DNA of 64,000 nucleotides from Aquilaria yunnanensis (lineage: Eukaryota > Streptophyta > Magnoliopsida > Malvales > Thymelaeaceae), in the NCBI GenBank assembly GCA_039654915.1, contig CM077595.1, positions 90,003,501-90,067,500 of the forward strand. The letters are read 5' to 3'. The notes under the pieces were generated by a model. The model had not been told where the DNA came from and made no database searches. It saw only the letters and a program-made list of their open reading frames with translations. Positions 33,059 through 45,915 of the stretch are shown piece by piece (the first letter of the stretch is position 1; each line of letters starts with the position of its first letter). A program made the translations under genes and the position numbers.

Positions 33059-33116
33059 CACACACGCGCGCGCGCGCACATATAAATGTATGCATACACA
33101 CACACACACACACACA
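33059..33116. repeat. Compound (CA)n/(CG)n microsatellite
   Basis: CACACGCGCGCGCGCGCACA is followed by a short AT spacer and (AC)n, inside the CACTA element. Confidence 0.9.
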
Positions 33117-33778
33117 ATTATAATAGTGTAGGTATTAATTAGATGTTATTAGTTTGTATTAATTACATGTTTTTAGTTTTATTTAATTAGATATTAATAG
33201 TTGGTAACAATTAGGTGTTGTTTAATTTTCTTTGTTTATTCCTAAAATTATTTACATGTTGTGAGCATATTTCCTTAATTAGGAATAAAATTAAATGAAT
33301 ATGTGTTAATACCATGATGTTAGGAATAAAATTATTCTCTTAGTAGTAATTCAATAAGTATATCAATATATAAAATTATTCTCTTAGTAATTAAATTATA
33401 TATTTAAAATCTTATATCAATGCATACAAAAAAATTTTAAAAAAAAAACATAATGACTAAATGTCAAAAAATTGTAGGAAATGTTGGTGCCATAAAATCA
33501 TAGGAAAAGAATCGTGTAAAAATCATTGGATGAGAAAACATTAGAAAATCGTAGGAAAAAGAGGCCCACAGTAGCTATTAAATCTGCTATCAAAAAATTG
33601 TAAGAAATGCAAGCATCATAAAATCATCACAAGGTTTGACGATTATCCGGCAATTATTATTTCTAACACTATTAATGCTTACTATTTTGTGCGATGATTT
33701 TTTTTAAGGAAATAATTATTTCAGCTGGTTTTCCTATGATACAAACAGTATGAAAAACCTTGCTTTCTTGTAGTGTGT

Positions 33779-34987
33779 ATAGTAATTATATTTTAGTAAT
33801 CTCAAGATATATGATAATTTTTTTACAGCTAATTGAAGCAATTACAAAGGAGAAACTGATAATTAAAATGTTCATTAAATATAAAAAAAATTAGACATAT
33901 TAGGATTACTAGTAGATAGTTACAAATAATTTAAACACATGCAATAATATTACTGGAAGACAATTGTAAATAATTTAAACTTAGAATTTCAAAATTTATT
34001 TAAAACATTGATTTGTTGTCATATATTTTTTGGACTATATTTTTTTTAGTTTGAATTATAATTGTCTATTACTTGATTTGTAATTTGTTGTCAATTGATA
34101 GTTCATTTTCAATCCTATAACTTTTTCAAAATTTTTAAGCAAGTCCTAAAATTGCTCGAGTTACCAAATGAGTCCTAAAATTTGTCAAATTGCCAAATGA
34201 ATCCTAAAATTATGATTTGAGTGATTAAAAGTTAATGACACTCAAATTTAAAAAAAAACATCAAGTAAGTAACTAAGATTTGAAAAGTGTCAGTTTAATC
34301 ACTGAAATAAATGATGTTAAGTGTCATATTGGTACTTTCGTCAGCCAAACAAGTTGTTGGACTAACAAAGCTAACAGTTTTAACATTAGATAACTTGTTT
34401 GATAACTTGATAAATTATAGGACTAATATGGAAAATTTGAAAAAGTTAAAAGACAAAAGATGTCCTTTCTTCTTGTTTATAACTTCATAAGTTGGTGATA
34501 TTATCAGTACAGACAACTAATAAATTAGTATTTACAAATTTTAAATATTGTAATTATTTTTTATTTGTATGTGTTTGTGTTTTTTCTTTAAATTATCACT
34601 AACAATAGATTTATTGACTATTTGAAAGACAATTGTATTGCTTATCCTAAAATCTCTTACAAATCATTTTCCTGTCAATATCTATGTGCTTAAATCTTCT
34701 TGTCTCCAATCTTATAGAAAATGATTAAAACAAAATAATCTTTTATTTTTAGGAGTTTATGTTATTAGTCCATGGAGTGTAATTTGGTTCACTTATAATT
34801 GGAACAAAGTATTTTTTATTAAAATTTTGGCACTGAGCTTATATATAAATAACTGTAAGAAGACAAAAATGAAAGTAAGCTTAAACATTATGATACCATT
34901 TGACATTAGCGTTAGCAATTGGAATTAGATTTTTTTAAAAAGTTATCCAATGCGATAATAGTTTTTAGCTTTTAACTTTAATCTCCA
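33779..34987. other. No gene; one MITE-like fragment at the end
   Basis: AT-rich sequence. 34886-34980 matches the short repeat family of 15990-16150 (ATAGTTTTTAGCTTTTAACT) and is cut off where the LINE begins. Confidence 0.45.
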
Positions 34988-35315
34988 GTTTGCATCAGTA
35001 TGGGTTCGAGTCTATAATTTGTCGGCTATACTTATGACAGCAGAAACTGCTAAAGTCATTGGTAGTTGTTTGGGTACCATTGAGGACATTGATATGGCCC
35101 TTCACTTACCTCACCAGCTAAGATATCTTCAATTCAAAATCTCTCTGGATATTACACCGCCGTTATGTCTAGGATTTCCTTTGCCAAATAGGCTTGGAAG
35201 TAGCAGTTGGATCAAATTGAAATATGAGCAAGTTTTTAAGATATGCAAAGGTTGCAGGTTGGTAGGCCATTTTAAAACTAATTGTTGGTCAGGTTCTAGC
35301 CACTTCTATGCCTAA
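34988..35315 (+). pseudogene. LINE ORF1 fragment with CX2CX4HX4C zinc knuckle
   Basis: It encodes VWVRVYNLSAILMTAETAKV, then IDMALHLP, then a knuckle CKGCRLVGHFKTNC near 35247-35288. This is the usual plant L1 ORF1 order. It lacks its 5' part; decayed continuation is seen up to about 36530, including an open stretch 36129-36410. Confidence 0.7.
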
Positions 35316-36940
35316 AGGATGGATAGTTTTATCTATATAAATCAAATTAAGAGAAGACATTACAAGAAAATAATGCATGGTGTGGATTTAACCACTGGTC
35401 TGGAACTATATAAGTTAAATACTTTGGTTCTTGTAGCTTCTAGTAGTAATGATGGGTTAGTAAAATGCAATCCATTTGCTTAAGATCTTGATCAACTTTA
35501 CACCATTTGGGGATCTTTTATGAATTCAGCTACTGAAAAGGAAGGTTATGATAGAAATCATATTGAATCAGTGAGAGCCATGCTTGTTCCCACTGGTTCA
35601 TTAAGAACTAACCACTGACCTAGTTGACTCTGACCTTCATTTGATGCTAACTGATGATAAAAAACGTAACTCAGTAACTAAAGAACCCATTCCTAACTAT
35701 TTTAGATGGTTTGTTATTGTTCACTTTGTGCATGATATTAAAGATCTTGTGGTTAAGTGTAAGAGACTGATTACATATCATCATCAACTAATGGATGAAG
35801 AGATTAGACAGCCAAAGTAGTATTATCTTATCTTAGACCCAAGACCAACCATGGTTGCCAGACCATCTATGAAGAAAAACAAGAGAAAGAAGAATTTTGT
35901 TCATACTCATAAACTGAACCAGATGGAGCAGATATCAAAGAAAATGTCAGGCAAGATTTTAAAATCCAGAACAAGCCTCGGTTGGACTCTGATTATGAGG
36001 CTTCTGTTACAATACCTGAGGTGTATTTGTACTTCATCCCAAACTGCTACATGGACTTATCTTTAGGCTAGTTAGTTGTTGCAGCTTTCATTCTACTAGC
36101 TTGCCTTTCTTTAGTCTTAGGGCCACCGTTGGAACCCTTACCCTCCCAATCATCCAAGAAAGGGAAAAGGCTTAATGGCATAAGCAGGCATGCATTAAAA
36201 GCTTTAAAATGTTTCTCTTTTGGTTACACTAATCAGCAAGGGCGCCTACTGTCTAATTTGTGTAAATGTTGGCTTCACTCAGTTTGTTCTGATTCATGGT
36301 CATTTTGGAAAAGGCTTAAACTAATGGACTCTGCCAGTAACAAAAAAAACAAATTTGTCACCACTATGTCAAAAGACCTAGAAAGAATCCAACCTATGAA
36401 AAGGTTATAACATGTTCCCTCATTACTTACTCAAGATGCACTCCCTGACTTAAGTTTATTTTTTAAAAGTGTGTTTACAGCAAAAGATGAACAAGGATTT
36501 TCAAGGTTTGGACCAAATCAAACCCTAAAGTGCCCATGAAGCTATTGATTTTTAATTTTCATGGGTTAGGCTGTCTTACAACAATTCATCACCTTTGAAA
36601 GTTGGTATTATATAAATAGCCCTAGTTTTTATTCTTAATGGAAACCAGGATGGAGGGTACCTCTATCGTTAATAACCTTGATGTTTAGGATTAAAGTTCT
36701 TTGAATTTGTAGATCCCTTAGGTTAGAAAGGTGGCCTTCTAATAGAGTGGGCTTCTGTTCTTAATTGCTCAATCTTGAAAAAAGATGCTAACATGGTTCT
36801 TCTTAATGTTTCTGAAGTGGCCAGTCAGCATTGGCTTGTAGGTTATATTTATGATAACCCAGTGGTTAACCTAAGGCAGTTACTTTGAATAATATTTTAT
36901 CTATCATTAAGCATTACACAGTAGAAAGCAGTAGTACTTA

Positions 36941-36971
36941 TTAGGGTTTAAGGTTTAGGGTTTAGGGTTTA
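36941..36971 (+). repeat. Interstitial telomere-like repeat (TTTAGGG)n
   Basis: About four consecutive TTTAGGG-type units (one is TTTAAGG) inside the LINE, between endonuclease and reverse-transcriptase parts. Confidence 0.8.
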
Positions 36972-37481
36972 TTTGTGCCCAAAGGTACTCTTCATCGGCT
37001 AGCAACTCATTATGTCTTTTACACAAATCAATGTCCTCTCTTGAAAAGAAACTATAAGACATGCTCACTTATTTCTTGGTGTAGAATAACTTTAGTCTTT
37101 ATTGGAAGATCGTAACCAAATTAAGGACTTTTCTTGAAAAAACCAGAGGACTTGCTCATTTATTTCCTGGTGTAGAATATCTTCAGTCTTTACTAGAAGA
37201 TCTTAACTTAGTCTAAATCCCATGTAATGCACCAACAGATACTTGGTCCAACTTCTGACAAGGAGAATAGATTGTGTATGAAGTCTTGGACAAGGCTTAT
37301 TACAATGAGGAGCTCATTGCATTCAAGGCTTTCGTTCTAATAACCTTTGCAATACTGTATATAAGGTGATTGCCAAAGCTATGAGTACTTGCTTGTAGCT
37401 TGTAATTCTTCATTGGTCTCCAAATTCCAAAATACCTTCATTATAGGAAGAAGTATACATGATAATATTATCATTGCCCAT

Positions 37482-40068
37482 TGTGATGACTCTCCTAGTC
37501 AACAACGGACTTTGACCGGGTAAGTATGTTTTAATTAAGTGTTTCATTTAATTACCTCAAGTTAGCATCTTATTAAGCAAGAAAGATAAGCTAAGTATAA
37601 GTAAATATGAGTTTCTAAGTGTGATTTGGCACCTAAGAGTCAAAAAGGTAAAATGGTAATTTTGACCCAAGTGAGTAGCATGACTGTAATTTTGATGAAA
37701 TTATGGTCATGTAAGGAATTTTGACTAATTAAGTTAAGACCATAAGTTATCTTAGCTATTAGAACCATCCTTTGAAGGAAAAGTGCAAAAATTACACTAA
37801 GTGCTCAAATGAGCTATTTATGTCTTAAATGGCTTAAATGTCCAAGAGGCTAAGTGTAAGAGGCTTATGAAATTTCTTTAGGACCAAATAAGAATGGTTT
37901 TATGTGAGTGTTTAGTGACCAAGGTGAAACAAAAGAGAACTTGAGGGCCAAGGGGCAAGAAAACAAATAGTAAGCTTAGTGGAGTTGGCAGGATATTTCA
38001 ACCCCTTTGTTGACCTCAATTCTCCATCTCTTACTTCTAAATTTCGTGGCTTCCTCTCCCCACTAGAAATTCTGCTTCAAACATCCCTAATTCCTTAAGT
38101 TTCCATCAAATTTGAAGGTCCTAAAGTGATTCCAAGAAACCTCCAACACATTTTTGGTGCTTTAGCTTCAATCTAGCTCTTTGATGCTTGTTTTGGGCTT
38201 AAAACCTAAGGTAAGCGTCTTGGTTTGCTTTGAGCCGGTTCTATTTGTTTGAGTAGTTAGAAATGTTCTTAATTTGAGGTTCTTGGTGCCATATCACGTT
38301 AGTTTTAGGTTTGAAACTCAAGAGAGCTAAGTTGAGCTCAAGTGTACTTGTGTTTTATTCTTGCTTTGTGGCTGAATTGACGTAAGGGTTCAAGTTAATT
38401 TAGCCTAAATAATACGTAAAAATGTAGTATTACATGTGGAAATGAAGTAAAAATAAGACTTATGTGAATTGGCTTTGGGGATTGGAAGGTTGGGCAAGTT
38501 TTGTGCAAGTTCACACATAGTCATGCAACGTTGGAAAAGCATTGACAAGCGGCGATGCGTTTTGGTGACGCATTGCCAACAATTTTCCAGGAACCCAAAG
38601 ACTAATGACATTGATAATGCGTCACCGAAGGCGTTGCCAAGGCACAAGTCCTTCAAGCTCAAGGCATTCTAAGAACGTCTCAATCTCTCGGTTATCATCC
38701 CTATGCTATTTTAAGATATTTTGTAGCCTCAGTTCGGTCTAAGACTCATTCATAAGTTGAGAATTATGCATTATTTAAGTGGTAGCTAAGTGGTGTGGTT
38801 AAGGTAGAGTCAAGTATAGTGGCAAGGAGGTAAAAGTGCTCAAGTTGTCAAAGAGGTATTAGGAGATTAAGTTAAGTTTCGGAGTCTTCATTAGCCTAAG
38901 AATTAAGTCTTGACCTTTGGGTAAATGAGGAAGAAACCTAAGGAGATACCAACCAAACCATGTGATTTCATAAGTGAGCCACTAAAAAGCTCTAAGCTAA
39001 ACTCTAAGAACTTAGCAAGTAGGACCACATAAAATGCCTACATTAAACAATAAATTAAGGGTAAGATGGGCAAGTTTTGAGAGGAGGTGACGACCTACTC
39101 TAGGACCCGTAAGTGGGACTTAAGGAAGGTAAAGGAATCCTGATACAAGGGCCAATGTCTCAAGTATCTCCGCCATTTGAGCTCACGGCAAGAGTAAGAC
39201 ACCTAAGGTGTAAGAAGTCCCAAGGAATGTGTATATTGCATATCATACATTCATGCATTGCATATTCTTATGTTATTGTCTTATGTTGATTATTGGTTGG
39301 TTGTATATTTGTTTGTGTGTCATATTTGCATGCTTGTTTGCTATCTTTTTTACAAGTATTCTAAGGGACCCTTACTGAGTACATTCATGTACTCACTCCC
39401 TTAAGTTTGTTGTGCAGGTTCTAACATTGAGCCTAACAACTAAGTGGATAATTATGGGCTAAGTTTCCTTTTTTTGCAAGTACTTATTCTTCATGATCTT
39501 GGAGATTCTAAGTTTCTTGTGAGTTAAGCTTTGTACTAACTAAGTGTTATGCCATTACAATTTAGAGGCTAAGTGGTGCACGAGGATAAGAAAAGGGCTT
39601 GCACTTGAAACTTGATAGCTCAAAGGTGGGGCTCAAGTAAAGGATTTTAGTTAAGAATTTCATCTTGTATGTTTTTAGTACCTTGTGTACTAAGATGTTG
39701 CCTCTATTAGGATTCATTGTGGTGTTAAATCATTGAGTTACTGTTAGGTGCATGGTAGTGATATAGAGTGTGTACAAACTATTACTTGAAGTCTAAGTAA
39801 CTAGTATTTTATTGTCTTGGCATGATTTAAGTATGTTTCAAATGAATGCTTGATCGATGTTTCCTCAAAATGGTTTACTTATTTGTTTTGCATCACTAGG
39901 ACAAATGTCTGCATATCTTCTTGTAGGGTAGGCTAAGAAACTAGTTGCACGTAAACTGTTTTAATTTGCCTACAAGTAATAATTAGCCAATAGTAACTAA
40001 GTAGAATCACAGTCTCAAAGGACCTACAAGTTAAGTAATTCAAGGCAATAGGACCCTACTCTGTGATA
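37482..40068 (+). mobile_element. 2.6 kb gypsy-like solo LTR inside the LINE
   Basis: It starts TGTGATGACTCTCCTAGTCA and ends CTACTCTGTGATA. The 5-bp duplication CCCAT flanks it (37477-37481 and 40069-40073). Removing it joins the LINE reading frame exactly between HDNIIIAH and EIFHAVK. The last bases are TA instead of CA, most simply a C-to-T change in GTGACA. No internal genes; the short frames at 38405-38672 are chance. Confidence 0.85.
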
Positions 40069-42558
40069 CCCATGAAATCTTCCATGCTGTCAAACATACC
40101 AATATTAGGAGTGGGCCTCATGGTTGCAATGTGGTGCTAAAGTTAAATATTTGGAAGACATATGATAAAATTCAATGGTCCTTTTTGGAAAAAGTGTTAT
40201 GTGCCATGTAGTTCCCAAAAGCCTAGATTAATTTCATTATGTTATGTGTATTCACGGTTTCCTACTTTGTTCTCATTAATAGGAATACTACTTATTGGTT
40301 TTATCCCCAAGTAGTATTGAGGCAAGAGGATCCTCTATTCTCTTATCTATTTATCGTTTGTGTAGAAGTTCTTTATAGTTATATGCATTATCTGAAATCT
40401 TCAGGTAAGTTTTTTTGGTTTGAAGGCTAGTCAAAATGGCCCCTTTTATTAATCAATTTTTTTTTTTTTTTGCCAATGAATGTCTAGTGTTCTTTTGTCC
40501 TTCAAAATAAGTAGTAATGGCTATCAAGGATACATTATAGTTATTTAAGCTGGCAACTGGACAAGAGATTATTTTTTCTAAAGCAGAGTGGATGTTTAAT
40601 AACAATATCCCAAACTCCACATTCAGGGAATTTTGTAGTATCATCCCATTCCGGGTCAACTCAAGGATTATGAATTATCTGGAAGCCCCTTTATGCCAAG
40701 ACTTATCTAAGACCAATTCATTTCAGTTTATGGCTGATAACATTTCAAAGCAATTGGATAGCTGGAAGAGGAAACTCTTGAATAATGCAGGCTGATTAAC
40801 TTTGATCCAATCCACACTAACTTTTCTACCCTTCTATATTATTCCTTTTTTTTTTAAGTACCAATAACTCTATCAAATAAACTTTCAAGCAAGTTTATTA
40901 AATTCTGGTGGTCAGGCACATAGGATAAAAAAGGACTCCATCTCAAGGTACAAATACCTACTTATGCTGCCTAAAGGCTTAAGGGCTCTAGGCATTAAAG
41001 ATATGAGGCTCTTTAATCAAGCCTTACTAGCCAAGACATTTTGGAGAATTTTCATTGAGAATTCTAACACGCTGGTGCATAGAGTGCTCACTGCCAAGTA
41101 TGGCAGTTCTCATTTTTGTTTGGACAGTGAAAAGTGAAGGTAATGCCACCCCTATTTGGTGAAATCTTCTGCATGGGCAAGATATCCTATGTTATTCACA
41201 TCAATGGATTATTAGCAATGGTAGTTTAATTTGGGTGTGGTATGACTATTAAATTCCAGGCATGTCCCTAGCAGTTCTCAAAGCAATGAGCCAAACTTTC
41301 CAAAAACACACAAGTTTCCTAAAGTGTCAAACCTCTCTCTAGGACATGAGCAAGAATGGAACAGGGGGCTCATTCATCATCTTTTCCTTGAGTAGATTGT
41401 GAAGCTTATTTTTACTCTTCTATCTCCTTCAGCAACTTTAGGTACTAATGTTATCCATCATAAAGGAAATTTGAATTTTCACTACTCATCAAAGAAGGGC
41501 TATGCATTTCAGCTACTTAACCAATTATCTCCTTATCCAAATTTGGAAAATATCAGCAATGGTCTTTCTTGGGATCCATAATTTTTTCGGGTCCTCAAAC
41601 AGCTTCAGGGTTCAAATATCGCTAAAAAATTTGAAGTGTTCATTTGGAAACACCTGATGAATGCCCTACCAACTGCGACCAACCTCTTTCTATATGGAGG
41701 TCCTATTACCCCTTAGTGTTTAAGATGCAATTCATATAAAGACTCATCTTTTCATCTTTTTTGGGGTGGCTAAGGTTCCTGTGAAATATGGGGAAGCTTT
41801 TGTGTTAACCTTATATCCACAAGCATTCATTCCTTTGAATCTTGGTTTTTGAATATCTTAGCTTCCCAAAAGAAATGGCATGTGGATTGGTTATTTTATT
41901 TAGTCTCCACTTTATGGATACTCGGGTTAGGTTAGAATGAGCTTGTGTTCCAAAACATGCCTTTCAATGCTCAATCTCTCATTTCTAGAAAGGATGTTCT
42001 TTTTCGGGTGTTAAAGACTTCAAGAGATTACAAGCAACATTTGTGTTCGTTTATGGCAAACTCGCCAAACTTTTTATGTCACATATAAGGTACAGGTAAA
42101 TGAAAAAAAACAGACTGACGCTCCACAATTATTTATGGTAAATGAGGTTTGGCAAAGATCCTCAAAGCTTAGAGTGACTGCTTGGCTATGAATGAGTTTT
42201 AATGCTCCTCTAAGACTTCAAGATGGCCAAGTTTAGTAGAGTTGTGAGTCTGCATTAGAAGCGGAACTTATGGCTATCCTAGGAGCTATGTGTGCATCCT
42301 TATGACTCTCATTACATAATATTACCATCCTATCTGATTGCTCCAAAGTAATAGCAGCCTTGCAAGGAAAGATGATGCTTAATTCCACCCTGGTAAGTCT
42401 AGTCCAACACATTACTCCTTCAATGGAGATTTGGGATCACTATTCTCTAGTGATTGTACCTCAGTAGCGTGTATCTCCAGCTTATTCTCATGCAGCTCAT
42501 TTACTTTCTCAATTCCCTTTATAGCTTTATTTTGATTCTGGTTACAAAAAAAAAAAAA

Positions 42559-42969
42559 GCTTTAGAGCCAATTTGTTTCAACTTTATCCAAAATAGTTTA
42601 TTTTTATTTTTACATCTTTTTAACTCAAATTTAATTTATTTAAAAAGGCAATATTATGTAGGTGTAATAATCCATTGAAAATACAATTTTCATAATCTTA
42701 CTAAATTTTTGTGAATTTTTCCAGCTTTAGGTATTAAAAAAGAAAAATTCATTAAAATTTAATAACATCATAAAAATTTCCTTTTAAATGGATTATTGTA
42801 TATATATAATATTAGCTTTCAAATAAAATTAGTTTGAGGTAAAAAAAATATTAAAATAAAAATAAATCATTTTAAATTAAATTGAATTAAGTTAAAACGA
42901 ATTGACTCTTAATCTTCACGAATTATTTAAAACTCTAATACTAATAAAAAAAACTATTCTCAATCAGAT
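42559..42969. other. No gene seen
   Basis: AT-rich DNA between the LINE end and the NAC pseudogene. Confidence 0.5.
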
Positions 42970-44376
42970 CATATGAGTACTTTTAAGGCGCACAAATGCC
43001 AGGGATTGCAGAACATATTCGAACAAAATGCTCCTCGTTCCTGGAGCAAGCAGCTAACAGACATACTGGGCATAGCCATGCATGCCAAACCATGGATATG
43101 AATAATATCAGACCTACAGCTACATTTGCAAATATCTGCTGATGGTGATATTTCGCTGAGTACAGACTCGGTCATTGTTGAAGTGGAGGATGAACTTTTC
43201 CTAGATGATTCTTCATCGATTTAGTTTATCTCAGAACCTGTGGCTACAGTTGATTCAACTCCGGATGGATTCATCAGCAGAATGTCATCATGTTTCACAG
43301 TGTTTTCCGTGCGTTTTTTATGCTCTTGTTTTGGACCAAAAGAGCTATTATACATGCCTTAATTCCTCAGAACCTACAACTTTTAAAGTAGTACCACAGA
43401 TTTACACAACCAAGAAGATGGGAAGAGTAACATTTAGGACAAGTCCAAGATGATGGGAGAAATTATAATTTAATTTAGTGTCGTGAAGTTGGTTTAGCTA
43501 ACAAAAGTTGCTTCAAAAGAACATCATCCATTATTCTACTCCTGCACACCCGACACAGTACTACTAATATAAGAATCATACTCGCAGTTTAAAATTTTAA
43601 CGATAGGGGAATCAGACTTGCATCCGTCCCCGGTTGATAAAGGAAACGCACCTAAAAGCTTAAACTCAGCTAAGAGGCCCTGATCCATTAGTGCTTGCAG
43701 ACCCAGTTCAAAATCTGCTTCCTTCTGCCGATTGATCGATTCTGTTTCTTGTTGCGGACGAAACTGAACACGGGCCATAATTAGTTGCTAGATTATGCTT
43801 CTGTAAGCTAGTGTTAGCCAAGCCCCTATAAACTTAACTGGAATCATTTCATGTCAATGATAAATCCACTTCAAATAGGGTAAAATTCTCTCTCTAGCTG
43901 CAACAAACACTTTGGAAGACTAGAACTCAAACGCGAAAAAGGAATCGAAAACATACCACGTCAGGTGGGGCGTAGAAGTGGGAGTGGGGCTGTACTCGTG
44001 CATGACCCAAACCTGTCTGCATTGTTGGAGCCACCATTGTAGAAAACCAAAGTCTTCTTGGTAATGATCTCGGAGCAAGAGGCCCGCCCTGCCCGTCTTC
44101 TTCCAGAAGGCTTGTCCATTTGCCTCTTCCATCCATTGCATCTCTTGTCTTGGTGGCAAAAGAAATACCAAAATTGATTGTCGGACTGAATTTGAGAACG
44201 GGCGGGCAATTCCCAAGGCTCATACCCGTAGACATCCATTTCGGCGATGACGCGAGTGAAATGAGCATGGTCGGCCATCTTGTTCCACAGATAATGGTTT
44301 ATGTTTTCTTTGTCTGTCGAGTGGAATCAGAATCCTACATAGTATTCCTTGCCCCGCTCTAGTTCCGGTTCGGGAG
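42970..44376 (-). pseudogene. NAC-domain pseudogene
   Basis: Minus-strand pieces of a NAC domain in order: EYYVGF, a TGA (44327-44329) where the family has the Arg of GFRFHPTD, then STDKENINHYLWNK, VIAEMDVYGYEPWELP, NQFWYFFC, FWKKTGRAG (second frame), ITKKTLVFYNGG (third frame) and VWVMHEY. At least two frameshifts separate these. No intron is present after the WELP motif, unlike the NAC gene at 26.4 kb. Open stretches at 43536-43778 and 42969-43330 (SSRKSSSSTSTMTESVLSEI) may be remains of the C-terminal region, but this is uncertain. Confidence 0.75.
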
Positions 44377-44734
44377 AAACAGGGGAGAAACAGAGTGAAG
44401 TAAATTAGGAAGCTTTTCAAAAGTGTTTCAGTCTTCTGTATTTAGCCTCAATTCCAAGGTGACCAAAGCATGCGAGTGGCTGGGTTCGACCTATTCGGGC
44501 ATCCACAACAAAATTTTGGCGGTGAAATTCATGTAGGGCATCTAAGCCGTTATTTTTACCGTTATCTTTTGTCAATTCTTATTTAAAGCGTCTTAAATAA
44601 CGTGTTGAAAACACACATTTATACCGACCCGGAAAAGAATTCGATGGCACTTTAATATCTATTTACAATTTAGGCACGTTTTACATTAATTTCTACGATT
44701 AGTGTTTTAACAAAATTATTGAATAATAATATTA

Positions 44735-45212
44735 GTTTTAATTTCAATGATTTCATCTCCACTGTCAAATAAATTATGCAAAAGCTATGTATATAATCTA
44801 GGACAAAATTTTACCTTTTTTAATCTTTAGAATGGTTATTTTTATGGTTGGTGCTTATATAAAATATTAGGTGCTTATTTGTATGTTTCTAAAAAAGTGA
44901 AACGAGAAAAGTCAAGTGGTTATTTGTCAAGGTGTTTGTTTTGCTTTTGTAGACCAAAGTTGTGAATTAAGAAAGCATTAAGTGTGGAGATTGTTCCATT
45001 AGGGGTTTGATTTACTTGCATGTTTTAGTCTAGTGACGGATCCAAAAATTTTATAAATTGAGGTATGTGTACACTAAAAGTATTAAACTCAAGTTCACAT
45101 AATAGAACTTATAAATTCACATATGTAACATAAAATTTAAACTCATGTATAACATAACTATGAATGTTTTTGGAACAAAATTTGAAAAGTACTCAAATTT
45201 AGCAACTATTTT
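44735..45212 (+). repeat. Dispersed repeat, copy 2 (partner at 11880-12365)
   Basis: Same order of words as copy 1 (TTTAATCTTTAGAATGG, GTGCTTATATAAAATATTAG, GTCAAGGTGTTTGTTT). The hAT-like element below starts within it. Confidence 0.75.
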
Positions 45213-45692
45213 TTTCGCTATTGGTCAAACGACTACAACATAGATTAGAAAATTATATATGAATTGTGGGAAAGATGAGCAAGATGTAAATGTTGTATAT
45301 AATGTAAAAGATAAATGTCCCTGTTAGCTTTTAAACTTATACAACTGTTGCCACTTGGCTCCTAGATTTTATCTTGTGTTCAACTAACTTAATTTTTTTT
45401 TTTTATGTTTGAACATAAGAGAGAACAAAAATGTTCAAGATTTAAGTAGGAAAATGTATAAATGGTTAAGGGCCAATATAGATTTTTACCATTAGAACAT
45501 TATTACATAGAAGAGATTGACCCATTTTTTATGTTTTGATGCTCATTCTCATATTCTTATAGATGTTATAAAAATTATGGGGGTTTAAGTAAAAAATTTA
45601 AAGAGTTCAATTGTTAAATCATGTATCTTTTACTAACATTTTTTCTAAAAAGGGTCCATGGACCCTATATATATCATGTAGATCCGCCTCTG
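45030..45692. mobile_element. Non-autonomous hAT-like element, 0.66 kb
   Basis: Ends CTAGTGACGGAT and (reverse complement) CAGAGGCGGATC are imperfect inverted repeats. Flanks GTTTTAGT (45022-45029) and GTTTTAGA (45693-45700) match at 7 of 8. In copy 1 of the dispersed repeat the same GTTTTAGA precedes CAGCGGCAGATC. No coding capacity. Confidence 0.6.
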
Positions 45693-45880
45693 GTTTTAGA
45701 ATACCCTTCTCCAATAACTTACTCGCAGTACACACATCTAGAAGCACTGTTTTAAACAGAGACCTTTGGTTTGGTTTGGCAAGGCAAGGGTATGCCTTCG
45801 TTCTTCATTGTAGGTCTAGCCAATCTTTTCCATTCCCAAAACATTAAATAAAAAAACAAAAAGTTAAGTGTTCATCCTGT

Positions 45881-45915
<35 letters not shown>

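Larger units (their letters stand above)
28689..33775. mobile_element. Non-autonomous CACTA (En/Spm) element carrying a nested hAT
   Basis: Left end CACTATAAGG and right end CTTGTAGTG (reverse complement CACTACAAGA) match at 8 of 10. Both are flanked by the 3-bp duplication TGT (28686-28688 and 33776-33778). The interior has many subterminal words such as TTTCCTACAATTTT and ATCGTAGGAAA in both orientations (28730-28900, 32060-33700). Without the hAT insert it is about 1.97 kb and encodes no transposase. Confidence 0.75.
36536..42516 (+). pseudogene. LINE ORF2 remnant (endonuclease, reverse transcriptase, RNase H)
   Basis: MKLLIFNFHGLG at about 36536 is the endonuclease start. Reverse-transcriptase blocks are YKVIAKAMS and HDNIIIAH before the LTR insert, and EIFHAVK, LRQEDPLFSYLFIVCVE, NISKQLDSWKRKLL after it. 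The catalytic FADD box reads FANE at about 40469-40480, so it is inactive. 41620-41760 resembles the zf-RVT region (FIWKHLMNALPTATNLF) and 42250-42480 an RNase H domain (LEAELMAILGAM, ILSDCSKVIAAL). Stops and frameshifts are frequent. Confidence 0.75.
34988..42558 (+). mobile_element. Dead L1-type LINE, split by a solo LTR
   Basis: In order: ORF1 end with a zinc knuckle, L1 endonuclease start, reverse transcriptase, zf-RVT-like region, RNase H-like region, and an A-tract at 42546-42558. The 5' end is truncated. All frames carry many stops. A clear target duplication was not found. A 2.6 kb LTR interrupts the reverse transcriptase. Confidence 0.8.

Noticed and set aside
38405..38672. Overlapping frames of 85 and 67 codons
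   Set aside because: Antisense mirror frames within a solo LTR with no domain.
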